From positions 1-34,841 of the forward strand of contig CASGEP010000017.1 in NCBI GenBank assembly GCA_949300515.1: a stretch of 34,841 bases of DNA, read 5' to 3'. Within the stretch, counting starts at the first letter, position 1; each line of letters opens with the position of its first letter. This DNA is from an uncultured bacterium. Its GTDB lineage: Bacteria; Cyanobacteriota; Vampirovibrionia; Gastranaerophilales; Gastranaerophilaceae. The position numbers were made by a program, and so were the translations under genes. A model generated the notes under the pieces. The model made no database searches. It was not told the origin of the DNA and saw only the letters and a list, made by a program, of their open reading frames with translations. This document shows positions 23,835 through 32,612 of the stretch, in pieces.

Positions 23835-24494
23835 ATGGATGAAAAAAAGCGCGGATTGTCTATTGTTCGCGGGATTAAGACTGTTTGCAATGACATAAAA
23901 ACGATTTATGATAAAGACCCCGCGGCAAGGAATTTAGCGGAGATAATTTTTCTCTACCCCGGATTTCACGCGCTTTTAGCGTATAGATGTGCGCATAAGC
24001 TTACAAAATGGCACATTCCTTTTATACCAAGGCTCATTTCCCAAGTAGCACGCTTTTTTACGGGGATTGAAATTCACCCGAGAGCAAAAATAGGTAAAAA
24101 TTTTTTCATTGACCATGGGATGGGCGTTGTAATTGGCGAAACAACAATAATCGGCGATGATGTGCTTATTTATCAAGGTGTAACACTTGGCGGTACGGGC
24201 AAAGATACGGGTAAGCGCCATCCGACAGTCGGTAATAATGTTACTGTGGGCGCAGGTGCAAAAGTTTTGGGCAATATTACAATCGGAGATTACACAAACA
24301 TCGGCGCAGGCAGTGTTGTAGTGGATGATGTTCCCGAACATTCAACGGTTGTGGGTATCCCCGGGAGAATTGTAAGGCAAAGAGTGTTCATTCAAGGGCA
24401 ACTTTTGCACAATAGAATTCCCGACCCTATTAAATGTGAATTAAACAGGCTAAAATACGAGCTTCAGGAGCTTCGCGCTTCTTTAGGCAAGTAG
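23835..24494 (+). CDS. cysE: Serine O-acetyltransferase (EpsC/CysE type)
   Basis: 219 residues; acetylates serine with acetyl-CoA. The short N-terminus is typical of the EpsC-type CysE. The left-handed beta-helix is clear from its hexapeptide repeats (IHPRAKIGKNFFIDHG, VVIGETTIIGDDVLI, VTVGAGAKVLG, IGAGSVV) and the catalytic region GKRHPTVG. The end carries the mobile helix and tail (LKYELQELRASLGK) that can dock into CysK. It directly follows cysK. Only 5 bases separate it from the convergent GH13 gene and no terminator is seen there. Confidence 0.94.
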   Translation: MDEKKRGLSIVRGIKTVCNDIKTIYDKDPAARNLAEIIFLYPGFHALLAYRCAHKLTKWHIPFIPRLISQVARFFTGIEIHPRAKIGKNFFIDHGMGVVIGETTIIGDDVLIYQGVTLGGTGKDTGKRHPTVGNNVTVGAGAKVLGNITIGDYTNIGAGSVVVDDVPEHSTVVGIPGRIVRQRVFIQGQLLHNRIPDPIKCELNRLKYELQELRASLGK

Positions 24495-24499
24495 TTTGT

Positions 24500-26698
24500 T
24501 TATTGAGGTTTTTTCATTTTGTAGACTTTAAATTCAGCAGGTTGCAAGGTATCAAAGGTTATTGAGCCTGTTATTTCCTCTTGCATTGGAATTTCCACAA
24601 ATTGACATTTTTGCATATCATCCAATCTGAAATCATAAAACGCGCTGAGTTTTTTGTTATCTTTCAATTTTATGGTTTTATTTGTAACAGCTTTGCCTTT
24701 TCTTGTCATGCGCCTTGTATTACCTGTTGTGTCTACAACATTTACTTTTTCACTTGGTGATAAGTAATTTGCAACTATGAAAAGACTTTCATTTGAATTT
24801 TTATCTCCGATTATTTCCCAGCAGCAAAAACCGTCTTCGCTTTGTACATGTAAAACAGCTTTACCTTTGCTTAAAAGTTCACTGTGCTGCGCAAAATAAT
24901 TTAGAGCATTGAATTTTTCATAAAAGCTCCAATTATCATTTCTAATCATTGAAACTTCTTTGCCGATTACACGTTCTATACCTGTTTTTGTAAAACTTTC
25001 ATCGCCATCTACGTAAAGGGTTGAGCGCTGGGCAAGTTTACCTCCGGGGAGGAATTTTATTTTAAACCATTTAAACAGCGCACCTGCTTCGCCCAGTTGA
25101 CCGGGGTATTGGTCTATTTCCCTAAACTCTCCGTCTTGGTTGTTGTAAGCTTTTAAAATTGACAAAGGATTTGTCTTTGAGCCTTTTGCATTGTACGTTT
25201 CAAGTCGTAAATTATCATTTATTATCTGCTCGGGCGTTTTTATGTATTGGCTTACTATATCATCACCCCAAAGCAGGTCAAAATGCATGTCTTTGTGATA
25301 TTCCTTAAAATAACCGTCCCACAGCATATACTCTGCCAAAGTTGCAAAATATGGAATGTGTTTTTTAATTTTTGCATTCATTTTGGCTAAAACTTTATAC
25401 GGTGCGCGATAGCTTATTGGCATGCCTGATTTTTGGGAAACTTCATCCACAACATGGTCAATATGATCTACCCTAAAGCCGTCAAAGTTATATTCCTTTT
25501 GCAAATTTTGCATATAATCGACGAAAAAGTCGACAACTTTTGTGTTAAATTTATTTTTTTCAAAATAAACAAAATAATAGGGCGTTTGGCAATCAAGATT
25601 TGCAAAATGAGTAACATCTTCCCCTTTAAAATTGTAGTGTTTAAAAGTGGGATATTCGCCTGACTTGTGCATTTTATCGTATATAGGAACTCCTGCCGAG
25701 CACCATGCGCCGCCCGGAAGTGTCCAAAGACCTTCTTTTATAAGCGCTTTTATTATCTCATCGTGTTTTACTATGTCATCTTCGCATTTAGGTTTTTTGC
25801 CGTTTGTGCGCTCAATTATATTTTCAACTCTTTTTAGCAATTCTTCCTGTTTGTCTTTAAAAGACATTTTATAAGAAATTAAGATTTTAAATTCTTTCAA
25901 ATCATCGTCGTAAGTCTTTGTATTATTTGCCTTGAGAGCCTTTTCAAAGTTTTTAATTTGACTGTCCAGACTTTTTACATCAATCCAGCGTGCACAGTAC
26001 GGATGTGTCAGAATAATTTTTGAAAATCTTCCTGTTTGGGGCAGAACATCATATATCACAGGGTGTCCTGCAAGTTGTGCCAATGTTATAAAGAATTTTA
26101 CCTGTTCTTTTGCACTAAGACCTAAAAACTTTGCAATTTTTTCATCTTCAAGATTTTTTGAAACATCCGAGGATTTAGGCAGATAGGCGCATTCAAATTC
26201 TCTCGGGTGAAAAGGTATTAAATAAAGCGTTGCAGGCATAATGTTTAATTCTTTGTTGCCGCAATCAAGCGAAACAACCTGTGCAAGCCAGTCAATAAAC
26301 TTTCCGGCGCGGTTTGGATCGGAGCCTAAACCTGCCAATGATATAAGTTTAATGTTGTGTCCCTCTTTTTTAAACCAATTTGAATGTTTTACTTTTCTTC
26401 TTGAAAGCGCTGAAGGGTTTGTAAAGTTAACGAATTTTTCACCGTCATAAGTTCCCTCGCGTTTTAATTTTTCACAAAAAGCAAAAATAATCTCCCCGCT
26501 GCTGAGTTCTTCAAGTGTTTTATAATGCGGATAGGGTAAATATCCGTATTTTTGAATGGTATTTGATAAATACTCCATTCTTTTCGGGTCAATGTCTTTT
26601 ATTCCGTATATTTCTTTTAATTTTGCAAATTGGAGATTTATATCAAAATTTGATAAAAAACTGTTTTCGTTTGCTTTTGGAGTAATTAAATTGAGCAC
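24500..26698 (-). CDS. Atypical alpha-amylase family (GH13) protein
   Basis: 732 residues with no signal peptide, so it is cytosolic. A GH13 catalytic barrel is recognised from region II, GFRVDHIDH (nucleophile aspartate), and region III, ATLAEYM (acid-base glutamate). Two usual histidines appear to be missing: region I reads VIYDVLPQTGRF instead of DxxxNH, and the best candidate for region IV, YVDGDESF, has DGD in place of NHD. The C-terminal 100 residues are beta-rich, as in GH13 domain C. The start is GTG with GGTGG in front. Likely glycogen or alpha-glucan related, but substrate and activity cannot be assigned. Unlinked to glycogen genes here. Confidence 0.8.
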   Translation of the reverse strand: MLNLITPKANENSFLSNFDINLQFAKLKEIYGIKDIDPKRMEYLSNTIQKYGYLPYPHYKTLEELSSGEIIFAFCEKLKREGTYDGEKFVNFTNPSALSRRKVKHSNWFKKEGHNIKLISLAGLGSDPNRAGKFIDWLAQVVSLDCGNKELNIMPATLYLIPFHPREFECAYLPKSSDVSKNLEDEKIAKFLGLSAKEQVKFFITLAQLAGHPVIYDVLPQTGRFSKIILTHPYCARWIDVKSLDSQIKNFEKALKANNTKTYDDDLKEFKILISYKMSFKDKQEELLKRVENIIERTNGKKPKCEDDIVKHDEIIKALIKEGLWTLPGGAWCSAGVPIYDKMHKSGEYPTFKHYNFKGEDVTHFANLDCQTPYYFVYFEKNKFNTKVVDFFVDYMQNLQKEYNFDGFRVDHIDHVVDEVSQKSGMPISYRAPYKVLAKMNAKIKKHIPYFATLAEYMLWDGYFKEYHKDMHFDLLWGDDIVSQYIKTPEQIINDNLRLETYNAKGSKTNPLSILKAYNNQDGEFREIDQYPGQLGEAGALFKWFKIKFLPGGKLAQRSTLYVDGDESFTKTGIERVIGKEVSMIRNDNWSFYEKFNALNYFAQHSELLSKGKAVLHVQSEDGFCCWEIIGDKNSNESLFIVANYLSPSEKVNVVDTTGNTRRMTRKGKAVTNKTIKLKDNKKLSAFYDFRLDDMQKCQFVEIPMQEEITGSITFDTLQPAEFKVYKMKKPQ

Positions 26699-26887
26699 TT
26701 ATCCACCATCACTTATCTTTTTCTATCCTACATAAGCTATACTAGCAAAAAACGATGAAATTTTTAACGCGAAGTAAAGAATTGTAACGGAGCATACTGC
26801 TAAAATGATTTACAAAGTGGCAAATTTTGCTACTTTTGTATAAAATGTCGATTAAAAAGAACTTTTTAAAGAGGATTTTTAGGGTTT

Positions 26888-29800
26888 ATGGCGGACAATT
26901 TAGAAGTAAAAATAGAACAACTGACAGATGCGATAAGGAGCTTATATTCACGCCCCGCGCTGTCACAGAGCGAGATTAATAATTTAATGACGAGCCTCGC
27001 GCAAAAGTTTGAAAATTCATCGGAAACAACGACTCAGCGGTTCATCGGAGTAATAGTAAACGAAACAAAAAAAGTTCTTGAAGAAAAACAAATAGAAATG
27101 CGCCAGCAGCTTACAGGTTTTGAAAACCTGATAAAGCAGATGACACAGGGGCTTGCAAATCCTAAAACTTCCATGGAGGTGACAAAAATATTAAACGAAG
27201 TCACCGATATGTATGCAAAACTCGGCTCTCAGGAGATTGCCCTTCAAAAAATCAACCAGACACTAATTACAAACAAAACGGCAAACCCCATAAATGAAAT
27301 TGTAAAGCTTAGTAACGAATTTGCAGTTTTCAGCCGCGGTTTTGAAAATATTACCCACACTTTAAATAAAAACTTTTCAGACTTCCTTAATCAGGTTAAA
27401 TCTTTTAATTCAAAAGAAGAATTGACCGACATGCAGCTTGAGCTGGATACAATTAACGGTAATATCAACTCAATTATATCCGCTCTGGCTATAATTGACC
27501 ATAAATACCGCGACCTGACGGGTCTAATAGACTCTTTTAACGCAAAAGAAACAGTAATTGACCAGAGTTTGGACAGTATTAAACAACTCTCGGATAAACT
27601 TGAAATCGTGAAAGAAAATGTTTCAAATGCCGCAACAAAAGACGACACGGGCGAACTTAAAGAGAGAATCAACTTTGTGAGCGACTCAATCACAGCCCTC
27701 GGCGGCAATTTTGATAAAACAATAAACATTAACTCTCAAAAGCTTGTAACCGCGATGAACTCAATCGAGGCAAAACTTATTAAAAGTATGTCCTCCGATG
27801 AAACGGAAAAATTCAAAACGGAATTAAAAGCCTCTATTGATAAGTTGAGTCTGCAGTATTCCGTTGATAAAGAAGAAATGCTGAAAAAGCTGCAGGAAAA
27901 CTATCTGCAGGTCGTAACACAGGCGGATGATAATTTAAAAAATCAAATATTTGAGAAAATAAGTATACTTGTGGCAGGCATTACGGGGCTTAATTCCCGA
28001 ATTGAAAAAGTAAGCGAGGAGCTTGGTGAAAAAGCTTCCCAAAACGGCGAAAAATCCTCCGTTGAACTGGCAAATTTTAAAAGCAGACTGGATGTTTTGG
28101 AACAAAATATTAAACTGTTTTTAAAACAGGGTCTTTTGGATGAGGTTAAAAACACCGAAGAAAACGTTAAAACAATTACAAAAGATTCTCTTGCGAGCGC
28201 TGTTGAACTTATCGGAAGCGAATTTTCAAATTTAGAAAAAATTATTGAAAATAAAGACATAAAAACAATTCAGAGTCTTGATGGCGTTTTAAATAACTTT
28301 AAAAGCGATATAAATGCTCTCTCACGCGAATTTGCACAACTTAAAGATCAGGTGCTCTCCTTTAATGAAGCTAATCTTGAAGCGGTACGCGAACCGCTCA
28401 AACAGGTTATGGAGGAGTTAAAGAGCGATACATACGGCGAGCAGCTGAGTATAATTAACCAGAATATTTTAAATGCCACAAAAAGTATCGGCAATGCTTT
28501 TGAACCTATAAAAAAAGAATTGCAGGATATTAAAAATGACCCGTTGAATGAAAAACTCAATATAATTAATCAGAATATCTTAGACACCACAGCAAGCCTC
28601 AGCGACTCCATAAGCAAAGCAAGGGATAGTTTTGCAGACGGTGTTCAAGGCGCAAATGTGCAGATATTAAACGATATAAAGAGCTTATCGCCTTTAATTT
28701 CAAATAAAATTGACGAAATAAAAGCAGACAATGCAAATAACGCCGATGACCTTAAAAGCTACTACCATCAGGTTATTGAAATTGTAAAAGAAAAAGTGGG
28801 CGAACTTAAAAACGACCCTGACTCTCTGGGCGAGGTAAAAGTCGACCTTCAAACAATGTCCAATCATATTGTTGAAAGTGTCGAAAATATCAACCTTAAC
28901 ATTTCAAAAGAATTTGAAGCATACAAAGAAACAATCGAAAACTTCCTTGATGTTCAAAAAAATTCTCAAGACGACAGCTGCAAAGACGAGATAAAAGAAG
29001 CCCTGACCTCAATTAAAAATGACCTTATCGAGGGAATTTTGGGCACAAATAAAATTTCCAAGGCAAATTTTGCCCTGATAGAAGAAAAAATCAATGATCT
29101 TGCGCAAAGTCTTAAGAATACCGATGACAGGGATGAAATTCTTGAGGCAATAAGCGCCGTTACGCTAAAAATCCATGACAACAGCAATGTTGATACAATA
29201 CTTGAAGCGATAAATGACATGGCGAATAAAACAAACACTGACGCCATTTTAGAAGTATCAAACAACATCTTGAGCAAAGTTCAGGACAACAGCAATGTTG
29301 ATACAATCCTTGAAGCGATAAATCAAATATCGGACAAAACAAATACTGACAATATTCTTAAAGTTTTGCACAATATTTTAAATAAAATTCAAGACGGCGG
29401 AAGCAGTGAAACAATTTTAGAGGCGATTAACTCGCTTGGCGAAAAAATCAAAAATGACAATTCGGAAATTGTTTTAAGCGCCCTTGATGAACTTCGTGAA
29501 AAAATCAGCGCAAACAGAGAAGAAAACAATATTCTCGATACGCTCAACAATATCTCGGAAAAAGTCAGCCTTACAAACCAGCAGCAAATCCACAGTGCAA
29601 AAGAAGTTCTGGAAGAACTGCAAAATACCTGTGTCGAGCTTGCAAATAAAATCGATGCCGTGTCTTTGCAAAACGAACAAAAAGAACAAAATTCAGACGA
29701 TGAAATTGTCCAAAAACTCGACTCTATAAGAGAAAAACTCGAGTATTTGAATACTGATAATACGGAAGAAATAAAAGATACAATCGATCAGCTTAAAGAC

Positions 29801-30739
29801 TACATTGACAATTCATCAAAAGAGTTAAACGAACAAATAGCAGACAAGGTTAATGAAATCTATGAAAAACACAGAGATTTTGTAACCTATGAACTTATAA
29901 ACAAAAAAGCAAAATACGACGATGAACTTATGAACGTCGGAGAATATTTGTCAAAAATTGATGAATATTTAACAAATGTTGAGTATTTGAAAAACAACCT
30001 GAGCGCCGATTTAAAAGACTCTCTGGAATCCGGCATAAAAGACCTGGGCGACAAATTTCACTCTACATTTAACAAAAACGCCGATGAGATGAGGGCGGAA
30101 ACTTATACAATCAACGACAGAATACAAAATGTAGAAGAAAATATAGAAAAAATCACACAAAACATAAGCAAAATTGTAAGTTCAAACAACGATACAAGCT
30201 ACAGCTACTCTCTGCAAGACGTTGAATCCGACGTTGCAAAGCTCAGACTGAGCATTGAAAAAAATATCAAAGGAGATAATTACAAAGACTTCATAAGCAG
30301 ATTAATAGAGCTGAAAAACATCAATATTGAAAACAACAAGCTTAACCATTCTCTTGACGGTAAAATGCTCAATTTAAACAACTGGCTGAAATCAACCTCG
30401 CAAAAGCTCGACTCGCTTACCCAGCAGGTTGCAAATGCCCAGCAGATGAGCATGGAGGAGATAAAAACAAGACTCATCCGCTCTGAAAAATCTCACGATA
30501 ACTCACGCTACGAGGAGTTAAACAGAAAACAAATTTCTTATCTTGAAGATTTGGATGAAAAGTTAAATTTGGTTATACAAAAACAAAACAACGAATTTGA
30601 CCCCACTTCATTTATTGACGTGACATATGAAAACATGCGCCAGACAAAAGACCTTTCCGCGCGTATGGATAATATCGAATCAAAGATTAATAAAATTCAG
30701 GGCTACATGGAAAAAATCGTTGCATACATTGAAGAATAA
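26888..30739 (+). CDS. Giant coiled-coil protein, 1283 residues, unknown
   Basis: Function not recognised. No signal peptide, membrane helix, Cys-rich or enzymatic motif; the whole chain is helical and charged (Asn, Asp, Lys, Glu, Ile, Leu-rich), so it is probably a long cytosolic coiled coil or rod. Internal repeats: two nearly identical 36-residue units at about 764-835 (DNSNVDTILEAIN), encoded by a 108-base DNA repeat starting at 29177 and 29285, then degenerate copies, and a separate pair of IINQNIL units near 520 and 560. The ATG is 12 bases after AAAGAGGA. It stands alone, with no close partner on the same strand, 189 bases after the divergent GH13 gene. A scaffold or cytoskeletal role is a guess. 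Confidence 0.9.
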   Translation: MADNLEVKIEQLTDAIRSLYSRPALSQSEINNLMTSLAQKFENSSETTTQRFIGVIVNETKKVLEEKQIEMRQQLTGFENLIKQMTQGLANPKTSMEVTKILNEVTDMYAKLGSQEIALQKINQTLITNKTANPINEIVKLSNEFAVFSRGFENITHTLNKNFSDFLNQVKSFNSKEELTDMQLELDTINGNINSIISALAIIDHKYRDLTGLIDSFNAKETVIDQSLDSIKQLSDKLEIVKENVSNAATKDDTGELKERINFVSDSITALGGNFDKTININSQKLVTAMNSIEAKLIKSMSSDETEKFKTELKASIDKLSLQYSVDKEEMLKKLQENYLQVVTQADDNLKNQIFEKISILVAGITGLNSRIEKVSEELGEKASQNGEKSSVELANFKSRLDVLEQNIKLFLKQGLLDEVKNTEENVKTITKDSLASAVELIGSEFSNLEKIIENKDIKTIQSLDGVLNNFKSDINALSREFAQLKDQVLSFNEANLEAVREPLKQVMEELKSDTYGEQLSIINQNILNATKSIGNAFEPIKKELQDIKNDPLNEKLNIINQNILDTTASLSDSISKARDSFADGVQGANVQILNDIKSLSPLISNKIDEIKADNANNADDLKSYYHQVIEIVKEKVGELKNDPDSLGEVKVDLQTMSNHIVESVENINLNISKEFEAYKETIENFLDVQKNSQDDSCKDEIKEALTSIKNDLIEGILGTNKISKANFALIEEKINDLAQSLKNTDDRDEILEAISAVTLKIHDNSNVDTILEAINDMANKTNTDAILEVSNNILSKVQDNSNVDTILEAINQISDKTNTDNILKVLHNILNKIQDGGSSETILEAINSLGEKIKNDNSEIVLSALDELREKISANREENNILDTLNNISEKVSLTNQQQIHSAKEVLEELQNTCVELANKIDAVSLQNEQKEQNSDDEIVQKLDSIREKLEYLNTDNTEEIKDTIDQLKDYIDNSSKELNEQIADKVNEIYEKHRDFVTYELINKKAKYDDELMNVGEYLSKIDEYLTNVEYLKNNLSADLKDSLESGIKDLGDKFHSTFNKNADEMRAETYTINDRIQNVEENIEKITQNISKIVSSNNDTSYSYSLQDVESDVAKLRLSIEKNIKGDNYKDFISRLIELKNINIENNKLNHSLDGKMLNLNNWLKSTSQKLDSLTQQVANAQQMSMEEIKTRLIRSEKSHDNSRYEELNRKQISYLEDLDEKLNLVIQKQNNEFDPTSFIDVTYENMRQTKDLSARMDNIESKINKIQGYMEKIVAYIEE
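29177..29392 (+). repeat. Two tandem 108-bp repeats inside the coiled-coil gene
   Basis: GACAACAGCAATGTTGATAC begins at 29177 and again at 29285, each followed by near-identical sequence for about 40 bases, then diverging. In protein terms these are two 36-residue units sharing DNSNVDTILEAIN and KTNTD. A third, degenerate unit starts near 29393 (DGGSSETILEAIN). Confidence 0.85.
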
Positions 30740-30881
30740 CTGTTTTGTACGATTTAAACACCCCGTCTTTTTGTTTCCGGTTTATTTTTTTAAAGCGGGC
30801 AGAGCTTTTGTTTGCGAAATTTATTATACTGCCGTGCATTTAAAAAGCTAAATCAAAAGACTCAAAATCCCCAACTAATGG

Positions 30882-30947
30882 TATATTTACACGGAAGAAA
30901 AAATTTTTTAAAATAAAAATGAACAATTTACACACCAGCTTCGTTAT
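30882..30947 (+). promoter_or_regulatory. Candidate promoters for the anti-sigma/sigma operon
   Basis: Two possibilities in the leader. First, an extended -10, TGGTATATT (30879-30887). Second, GAACAA at 30921-30926 followed 15 bases later by CGTTAT at 30942-30947, which loosely fits an ECF-type promoter (GAAC...CGT) and could let the sigma factor drive its own operon. Both are suggestive only. The leader also contains a 10-codon frame, MNNLHTSFVI, from 30919. Confidence 0.3.
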
Positions 30948-30968
30948 ATGAATGTAGGAGCCAAAACA

Positions 30969-31322
30969 ATGAAAGACAGATGCAATAAATACGAGGCATA
31001 TTTTACATTTAGAGATGAAAATGAGCTCTTAGAGCACATTGAAAACTGTCCCGAGTGTAAATTGGAACATGAAAAAATGCAAAAAGTTTCAAACTTAATA
31101 AGTGAAGTACGTCCGTATTTTTTAGCACAGAAAGAGTCTAAAAATAAAAGAGCGGCAATTATAAAAACAGCTTGTTTTTCTGTCGCACTGTTATTTTTAA
31201 CCGTCGGCGGCGGGGCTTTAAATTATCAGTACGACATTGTGAACTCTATTGTGTACCACAATCTGAGCGCAGAGGAACTGGGATTTCCGACCGATGAATA
31301 CGGACTCATAATGGTAGAGTGA
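30969..31322 (+). CDS. Membrane-bound zinc-finger anti-sigma factor (ZAS type)
   Basis: 117 residues from the ATG preceded by AGGAG; the ATG 21 bases earlier has no such site. The cytosolic N-terminus holds the ZAS motif H23-x3-C27-x2-C30 (HIENCPEC), which binds ECF sigma factors and often zinc. One membrane helix runs about 63-86 and a 30-residue tail follows (…LSAEELGFPTDEYG), which would face the periplasm. The stop overlaps the sigma gene (TGATG). The order anti-sigma before sigma is the reverse of the most common one. The predicted job is to hold the downstream sigma factor at the membrane until a signal arrives. Confidence 0.8.
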   Translation: MKDRCNKYEAYFTFRDENELLEHIENCPECKLEHEKMQKVSNLISEVRPYFLAQKESKNKRAAIIKTACFSVALLFLTVGGGALNYQYDIVNSIVYHNLSAEELGFPTDEYGLIMVE

Positions 31323-31813
31323 TGAAGTTTAGTGAATTAATCAAACAAAATAAGCAAAACGTCAGAAATATAATAAAAAGAATAACAAACGAGCAAAATG
31401 AAGATATAGAACAGGAAGTTTATATCAAAGTTTGGCAAAATCGTGATAAATACGAGGAAAAAGGGAAGCTAAAGGGTTGGATTGGCACCATTGCAAAAAA
31501 TCTTGCCAAAGACTACCTGAAATCCTCCTATGTCAAAAATCGCACCGACTTGGACGAAGATAAGCTGAGCGAAATAAAAGACAAAAAAAGCACTCCCGAG
31601 CTGAGTTTGGTGCAAAATGAACGCCGGAAGGCAATAATAGAGGCAATAAATAACCTGAAACCAAAATTAAAAGAGGTTATAATGCTCTGTGAAATAGAAG
31701 GTTTAACCTATGAAACAATTTCAAAAAAATTAAAAATACCTGTCGGAACCGTGAAATCAAGATTATACAACGCAAAAAAAGAGCTTGCACAAAGCTTAAA
31801 AGACTTACTTTAG
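31322..31813 (+). CDS. ECF-type RNA polymerase sigma factor
   Basis: 163 residues from ATG 31322; the GTG three bases earlier is also in frame. Region 2 is at about 15-70 (IEQEVYIKVWQNRDKYEEKG, LKGWIGTIAKNLAKDYL) and region 4 is the C-terminal helix-turn-helix (EGLTYETISKKLKIPVGTVKSRLYNAKKEL). No region 1.1 or 3, as expected for this group. It directly overlaps its predicted anti-sigma gene, and the secreted Spy-like gene follows after 12 bases, so the three form one operon. Targets are unknown. Confidence 0.93.
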   Translation: MKFSELIKQNKQNVRNIIKRITNEQNEDIEQEVYIKVWQNRDKYEEKGKLKGWIGTIAKNLAKDYLKSSYVKNRTDLDEDKLSEIKDKKSTPELSLVQNERRKAIIEAINNLKPKLKEVIMLCEIEGLTYETISKKLKIPVGTVKSRLYNAKKELAQSLKDLL

Positions 31814-31825
31814 AAAGGACTAATT

Positions 31826-32458
31826 ATGAAAAAAATCGTACTTGCTTCAACTTTAGCACTGTTTTTATGTACTGCTGCGGTACAGGCTGCACCTTGTGCT
31901 CCTGACTGTGACTGCGGCTGCAAAGGAAAAGCTCCTTGCAAAAAAGAATGCAAATGCCAAAAACCTCCTATGACAGATGAACAAAAGGCTGAAATGCAAG
32001 CCAAAATGGAAGCTAAAAAAGCAGAATTTGACAAAAAATTAGGCTTAACCGACGAACAAAAAACTAAAGCCGAAGAAATAAGAAAAGAAGGCTTTGAAAA
32101 AATGAAACCGGTTATGGAACAAATTAAAACTAAAAAGGACGAAATAAAAACCATTCGCGAAAACGGGGACTTGACCCAAGCCGAAGCAAAAACAAAAATT
32201 GACGCTTTGCACAAAGAAATTATGGAATTAAAAACACAGGCAAAAGAAATCAGAAAACAAAATATGCAAGATTTTGAAGCAATTTTAACAGACAAACAAA
32301 AGAAAACTTTAGAAAAAATGAAACAGGAAGGCAGAAAAGAATTTGCCAAAAAACACAAAGGCAAAAAAATGGGCGGATTTGACGGCAGACCGATGCCCCC
32401 TCAACATCCGGAAATGAGGCCCGATGAAGCACCCACAGCTGTTGATGAAACAAAGTAG
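31826..32458 (+). CDS. Periplasmic Cys-rich Spy/CpxP-like protein
   Basis: 210 residues. A clear signal peptide (1-21, cleavage after VQA) is followed by a cluster of seven cysteines within residues 24-44 (C24, C28, C30, C32, C38, C42, C44), spaced for metal or redox binding. The rest is a long charged helical protein with two LTxxQ-type motifs, LTDEQKTKAEEI near 74 and LTDKQKKTLEKM near 155, the mark of Spy, CpxP and ZraP, which sense misfolding or metals in the periplasm. The tail is Pro/Lys-rich. AAAGGA precedes the ATG. Last gene of the ECF operon; by analogy with CnrX or ZraP it may be the sensor or an effector. Its own role is inferred. Confidence 0.82.
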   Translation: MKKIVLASTLALFLCTAAVQAAPCAPDCDCGCKGKAPCKKECKCQKPPMTDEQKAEMQAKMEAKKAEFDKKLGLTDEQKTKAEEIRKEGFEKMKPVMEQIKTKKDEIKTIRENGDLTQAEAKTKIDALHKEIMELKTQAKEIRKQNMQDFEAILTDKQKKTLEKMKQEGRKEFAKKHKGKKMGGFDGRPMPPQHPEMRPDEAPTAVDETK

Positions 32459-32517
32459 CTCAACCAAAACAAAGGTGTAGTACACTGCTAAATTTTAATT
32501 CACTACAACCGATTCAG

Positions 32518-32544
32518 TTGCCCTTGATGTTCACTCAAGGGCAA
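32518..32544 (+). terminator. Terminator of the ECF operon
   Basis: A 10-bp perfect stem, TTGCCCTTGA paired with TCAAGGGCAA, a 7-base loop, then TTCTTTTA. Confidence 0.9.
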
Positions 32545-32553
32545 TTCTTTTAC

Positions 32554-32581
32554 TTGCCTTTATGTTTATAGATTGTATAAT
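32554..32581 (+). promoter_or_regulatory. Promoter for gmd
   Basis: TTGCCT, a 16-base spacer and a perfect TATAAT at 32576-32581, about 32 bases before the ATG at 32613, which has GGGGA as ribosome site. It lies directly after the ECF operon terminator. Confidence 0.55.
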
Positions 32582-32612
32582 AATTATATTAACAGGAAGT
32601 TTGGGGAATAGT

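Noticed and set aside
29177-29392. 108-base direct repeats as a CRISPR-like or transposon signature
   Set aside because: They are in frame, a multiple of three, encode 36-residue protein units and have no spacers.
27391-30477. Long open frames on the minus strand of the coiled-coil gene
   Set aside because: They mirror the biased codon use of the plus-strand gene, lack ribosome sites and encode Ser/Phe-rich shadows.
30762-30799. Weak hairpin CCCGTCTTT...AAAGCGGG after the coiled-coil gene
   Set aside because: It needs a bulge and a 21-base loop and is not followed by a proper T-run; not strong enough to call a terminator.
30919-30951. 10-codon frame MNNLHTSFVI ahead of the anti-sigma gene as a leader peptide
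   Set aside because: No ribosome site of note, no repeated codons or attenuator structure; most likely chance.
31810-32364. A 184-residue minus-strand frame opposite the Spy-like gene
   Set aside because: The plus strand has a signal peptide, ribosome site and operon context; the minus frame is Phe/Ser-rich with no support.
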